The notes under the pieces were generated by a model. It ran no database searches. It was not told where the DNA came from and was given only the letters and a program-made list of their open reading frames with translations. 15,842 bases of DNA from Candidatus Zixiibacteriota bacterium (GTDB taxonomy: Bacteria; Zixibacteria; MSB-5A5; GN15; PGXB01): positions 1-15,842 of the forward strand of contig QNAH01000013.1 in assembly GCA_003641425.1 (NCBI GenBank), read 5' to 3'. Below, one piece after another: positions 13,743 through 15,842 of the stretch (position 1 is its first letter; every line of letters begins with the position of its first letter). Made by a program: the position numbers and the translations under genes.

Positions 13743-15842
13743 ATGGAAGAAAAAAAGAAATTCGATCTTACCGAAAATTCGATTAAGGTTCTAGAGAGGC
13801 GTTATCTGAAAAAGGACGACCAAGGAGAGGTTGTCGAAACTCCGGATGAATTATTCCGCCGCGTCGCTCATGCCATTGCCGAGCCGGATAAAAAATTCGG
13901 AGCTTCCGGCGACGAGGTTAAGGCCGTCGAGGAGAAATTTTACAATATGATGCGTTCGCTCGAGTTCATGCCGAATTCGCCGACACTGATGAATGCCGGT
14001 CGACCGCTGGGTCAACTGTCTGCTTGTTTTGTACTGCCGATCGGCGATTCGATGGAATCGATTTTTGATGCCGTCAAACACACCGCCTTGATTCACAAAT
14101 CGGGCGGGGGAACCGGTTTTTCGTTCTCGCGGCTTCGTCCCCGCAACGCCGTCGTGGCCTCGGCTTCGGGGGTGGCCTCGGGTCCGATTTCTTTTATGCG
14201 CGTGATTAATTCCGCCACCGAGGCGGTCAAGCAGGGCGGTACCCGCCGCGGCGCCAATATGGGAATACTGCGTGTCGATCATCCCGATATAATGGAATTC
14301 ATCTCTTGCAAGGATGATCTCAAAGAACTGACCAATTTCAATATCTCGGTGGCTATTACCGATGCTTTCATGCGGGCTGTCGAAGCCGACGGCGAGTATG
14401 AATTGATCGATCCCAGGACCGGTTCTGCTTATGTCCGGGATGGCCAGACGATTCATCTGAATGCCCGTACCGTTTTCGATAAAATTGTCAAGCATGCGCA
14501 TCAGACCGGTGAACCGGGGCTGATGTTTATCGATCAAATGAATGACCGAAATCCAATCACCAGAGTGGGACTTTATGAATCGACCAATCCCTGCGGTGAG
14601 CAGCCGTTACTTCCGTATGAAAGCTGCAATCTGGGATCACTCAATCTGAATAAGATGGTTAAGGCTGTTGTGGATCTCGATTCCCCTCACGAACTTTCCC
14701 GTTATGAAATTGACTGGGAAAAACTTGATCTGACCGTGCGCACCTGCATTCATTTTCTGGATAACGTCATCGAGGCAAACAAGTACCCCCTTCCGGAAAT
14801 CGATTTCAATACCAAAGAGAATCGTAAAATCGGTCTCGGGATCATGGGATGGGCCGATCTCCTGATTCTTCTGGGTATTCCTTATGATACTCAGGAGGCG
14901 CTTGACCTGGGTGAGAAAATCATGTCCCGGATCAACCGTGTGGGGCATGAGGAATCACAAAAGCTGGCCGAGCAGCGGGGAGTCTTCCCCAACTGGAGTA
15001 AATCATTCTTCTATAAAGACGGCGCCGGACCAAAGATGCGAAATTCCACCGTCACCACAATCGCTCCTACCGGAACGATCTCAATAATTTCCGGATGCTC
15101 ATCCGGTATCGAGCCGCTCTTTGCTGTTTCATATATCCGGACCGTGATGGATAAGACCCGAATGCTTGAGGTCAACCCGATTTTCGAGAGAGTGGCCAAG
15201 GCCAGAGGTTTTTATTCCAAAGAACTGATGGAGCGAATTGCGGAGAATAATTCTATCGCCGATATCGAAGAAATTCCCGAGGATGTCCGCCGGATATTTG
15301 TGACCACGCATGATGTCTCTCCGGAGTGGCATGTCAGAATGCAGGCGGCTTTCCAGAAATATACCGATAATGCGGTTTCGAAAACCATCAATCTACCGCA
15401 TGACGCCACCGTCCAGGACGTTGAGGATGCTTATCTCCTGGCCTATAAACTGGGATGTAAAGGGATAACCATATATCGCGACGGCAGTCGCGCCGAGCAG
15501 GTTTTATCCACCGGGGCGACATCGGCTTCCGGAAGCGGGATCGAAGTCGAAGCGAAAATCGGGAACAAGCGGGATGTTAAAGATCGGCCCCAGACACTCC
15601 GGGGAATCACCGAAAAAATCAAGACCGGTTACGGCAATCTTTATGTGACGGTTAATATCCTTGACGGCAAGCCGTCTGAGGTATTCGCCCAGATCGGCAA
15701 ATCAGGTTATTCGACAATGGCTGATACCGAGGCTATCTGCCGTCTGATTTCGCTGGCCTTCCGTTCCGGTGTGCCGGTTAGTAAAGTAATCAAACAATTG
15801 AAGGGAATCGGCGGGTCAACACCGGTGTTCGGAAACGGTGCA
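13743..15842 (+). CDS. nrdJ: Adenosylcobalamin-dependent (class II) ribonucleoside-diphosphate reductase, 3' truncated by window
   Basis: ATG 13743 has AGGGG 7 nt upstream. Exactly 700 codons are visible without a stop, so the C-terminus is missing. Class II signatures are MPNSPTLMNAG (76-86), SACFVLP with redox C95, GGGTGFSFSRLRP (121-133), GGTRRGANMG (165-174) and NPCGEQPLLPYESCNLGSLNL (282-302), where C284 is the expected thiyl-radical cysteine in NxCxE and E286 the catalytic glutamate. APTGTIS (within ~440-450) and VSKTINLPHDATV (~540-555) follow. The last ~90 residues begin a TSCPD-type C-terminal domain after a variable linker, as in B12-dependent NrdJ. No N-terminal ATP-cone is present: the protein begins directly at LTENSIKVLERRYL. 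It reduces ribonucleotides to deoxyribonucleotides with coenzyme B12 and works aerobically or anaerobically. It is coupled with thyX for DNA precursor supply. Confidence 0.97.
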   Translation, partial: MEEKKKFDLTENSIKVLERRYLKKDDQGEVVETPDELFRRVAHAIAEPDKKFGASGDEVKAVEEKFYNMMRSLEFMPNSPTLMNAGRPLGQLSACFVLPIGDSMESIFDAVKHTALIHKSGGGTGFSFSRLRPRNAVVASASGVASGPISFMRVINSATEAVKQGGTRRGANMGILRVDHPDIMEFISCKDDLKELTNFNISVAITDAFMRAVEADGEYELIDPRTGSAYVRDGQTIHLNARTVFDKIVKHAHQTGEPGLMFIDQMNDRNPITRVGLYESTNPCGEQPLLPYESCNLGSLNLNKMVKAVVDLDSPHELSRYEIDWEKLDLTVRTCIHFLDNVIEANKYPLPEIDFNTKENRKIGLGIMGWADLLILLGIPYDTQEALDLGEKIMSRINRVGHEESQKLAEQRGVFPNWSKSFFYKDGAGPKMRNSTVTTIAPTGTISIISGCSSGIEPLFAVSYIRTVMDKTRMLEVNPIFERVAKARGFYSKELMERIAENNSIADIEEIPEDVRRIFVTTHDVSPEWHVRMQAAFQKYTDNAVSKTINLPHDATVQDVEDAYLLAYKLGCKGITIYRDGSRAEQVLSTGATSASGSGIEVEAKIGNKRDVKDRPQTLRGITEKIKTGYGNLYVTVNILDGKPSEVFAQIGKSGYSTMADTEAICRLISLAFRSGVPVSKVIKQLKGIGGSTPVFGNGA

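Noticed and set aside
13851..14537. A 228-residue open frame on the minus strand
   Set aside because: It lies antisense to nrdJ, has low-complexity His/Arg-rich composition and no recognisable domain; it is a shadow of the strongly conserved coding frame.

Overview
The window looks like a stretch of chromosome from a diderm (Gram-negative-type) bacterium. It encodes a BamA-like outer-membrane barrel, a partner-switching and two-component-like signalling block, and a B12-dependent ribonucleotide reductase next to a flavin-dependent thymidylate synthase. The gene style (SpoIIE phosphatases with 7TM-like sensors, TPR kinases, moderate GC) recalls deep-branching FCB-type lineages such as Zixibacteria. 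That placement is an impression and was not tested. I see no transposase, integrase, tRNA, rRNA or CRISPR array.

Layout. (1) 2-1321 (+): the 3' part of a ClC chloride transporter or channel with two C-terminal CBS domains. (2) 1322-1915: a non-coding stretch with a good sigma70-type promoter (1400-1428), nested inverted repeats (1448-1590), and then a 22-codon ORF (1815-1883). This ORF has a near-perfect Shine-Dalgarno and its own intrinsic terminator (1906-1938). A 14-bp stem with one bulge (1793-1806 with 1885-1899) pairs the Shine-Dalgarno with the sequence just after the stop codon, so the whole ORF sits inside a translation-blocking hairpin. This is the most unusual thing in the window. 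(3) 1916-6778 (-): a soluble GAF-PAS histidine kinase directly abutting (TAA then ATG) a Ser/Thr protein kinase with a long TPR array. (4) 6958-8706 (-): a secreted outer-membrane protein combining a bactofilin-like repeat segment with a BamA-type barrel. It has its own promoter (8752-8780) and a strong terminator (6899-6933). (5) 8772-12450 (-): an STAS anti-anti-sigma factor, a terminator hairpin, an RsbW-like anti-sigma kinase, a membrane SpoIIE-type PP2C phosphatase, and a zinc-ribbon NUDIX hydrolase. (6) 12451-13049: a divergent regulatory region with a tandem NrdR-box-like pair. (7) 13050-15842 (+): thyX and nrdJ, with nrdJ cut by the window end.

How the genes may work together. The minus-strand block contains the parts of a partner-switching pathway: a phosphatase sensor would dephosphorylate the STAS protein, which would capture the anti-sigma kinase and free a target. 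No sigma factor or response regulator lies in the window, so the outputs of this pathway and of the histidine-kinase/Ser-Thr-kinase pair must be elsewhere. The plus-strand end is a deoxynucleotide supply operon (dTMP plus dNTPs), probably under NrdR control.
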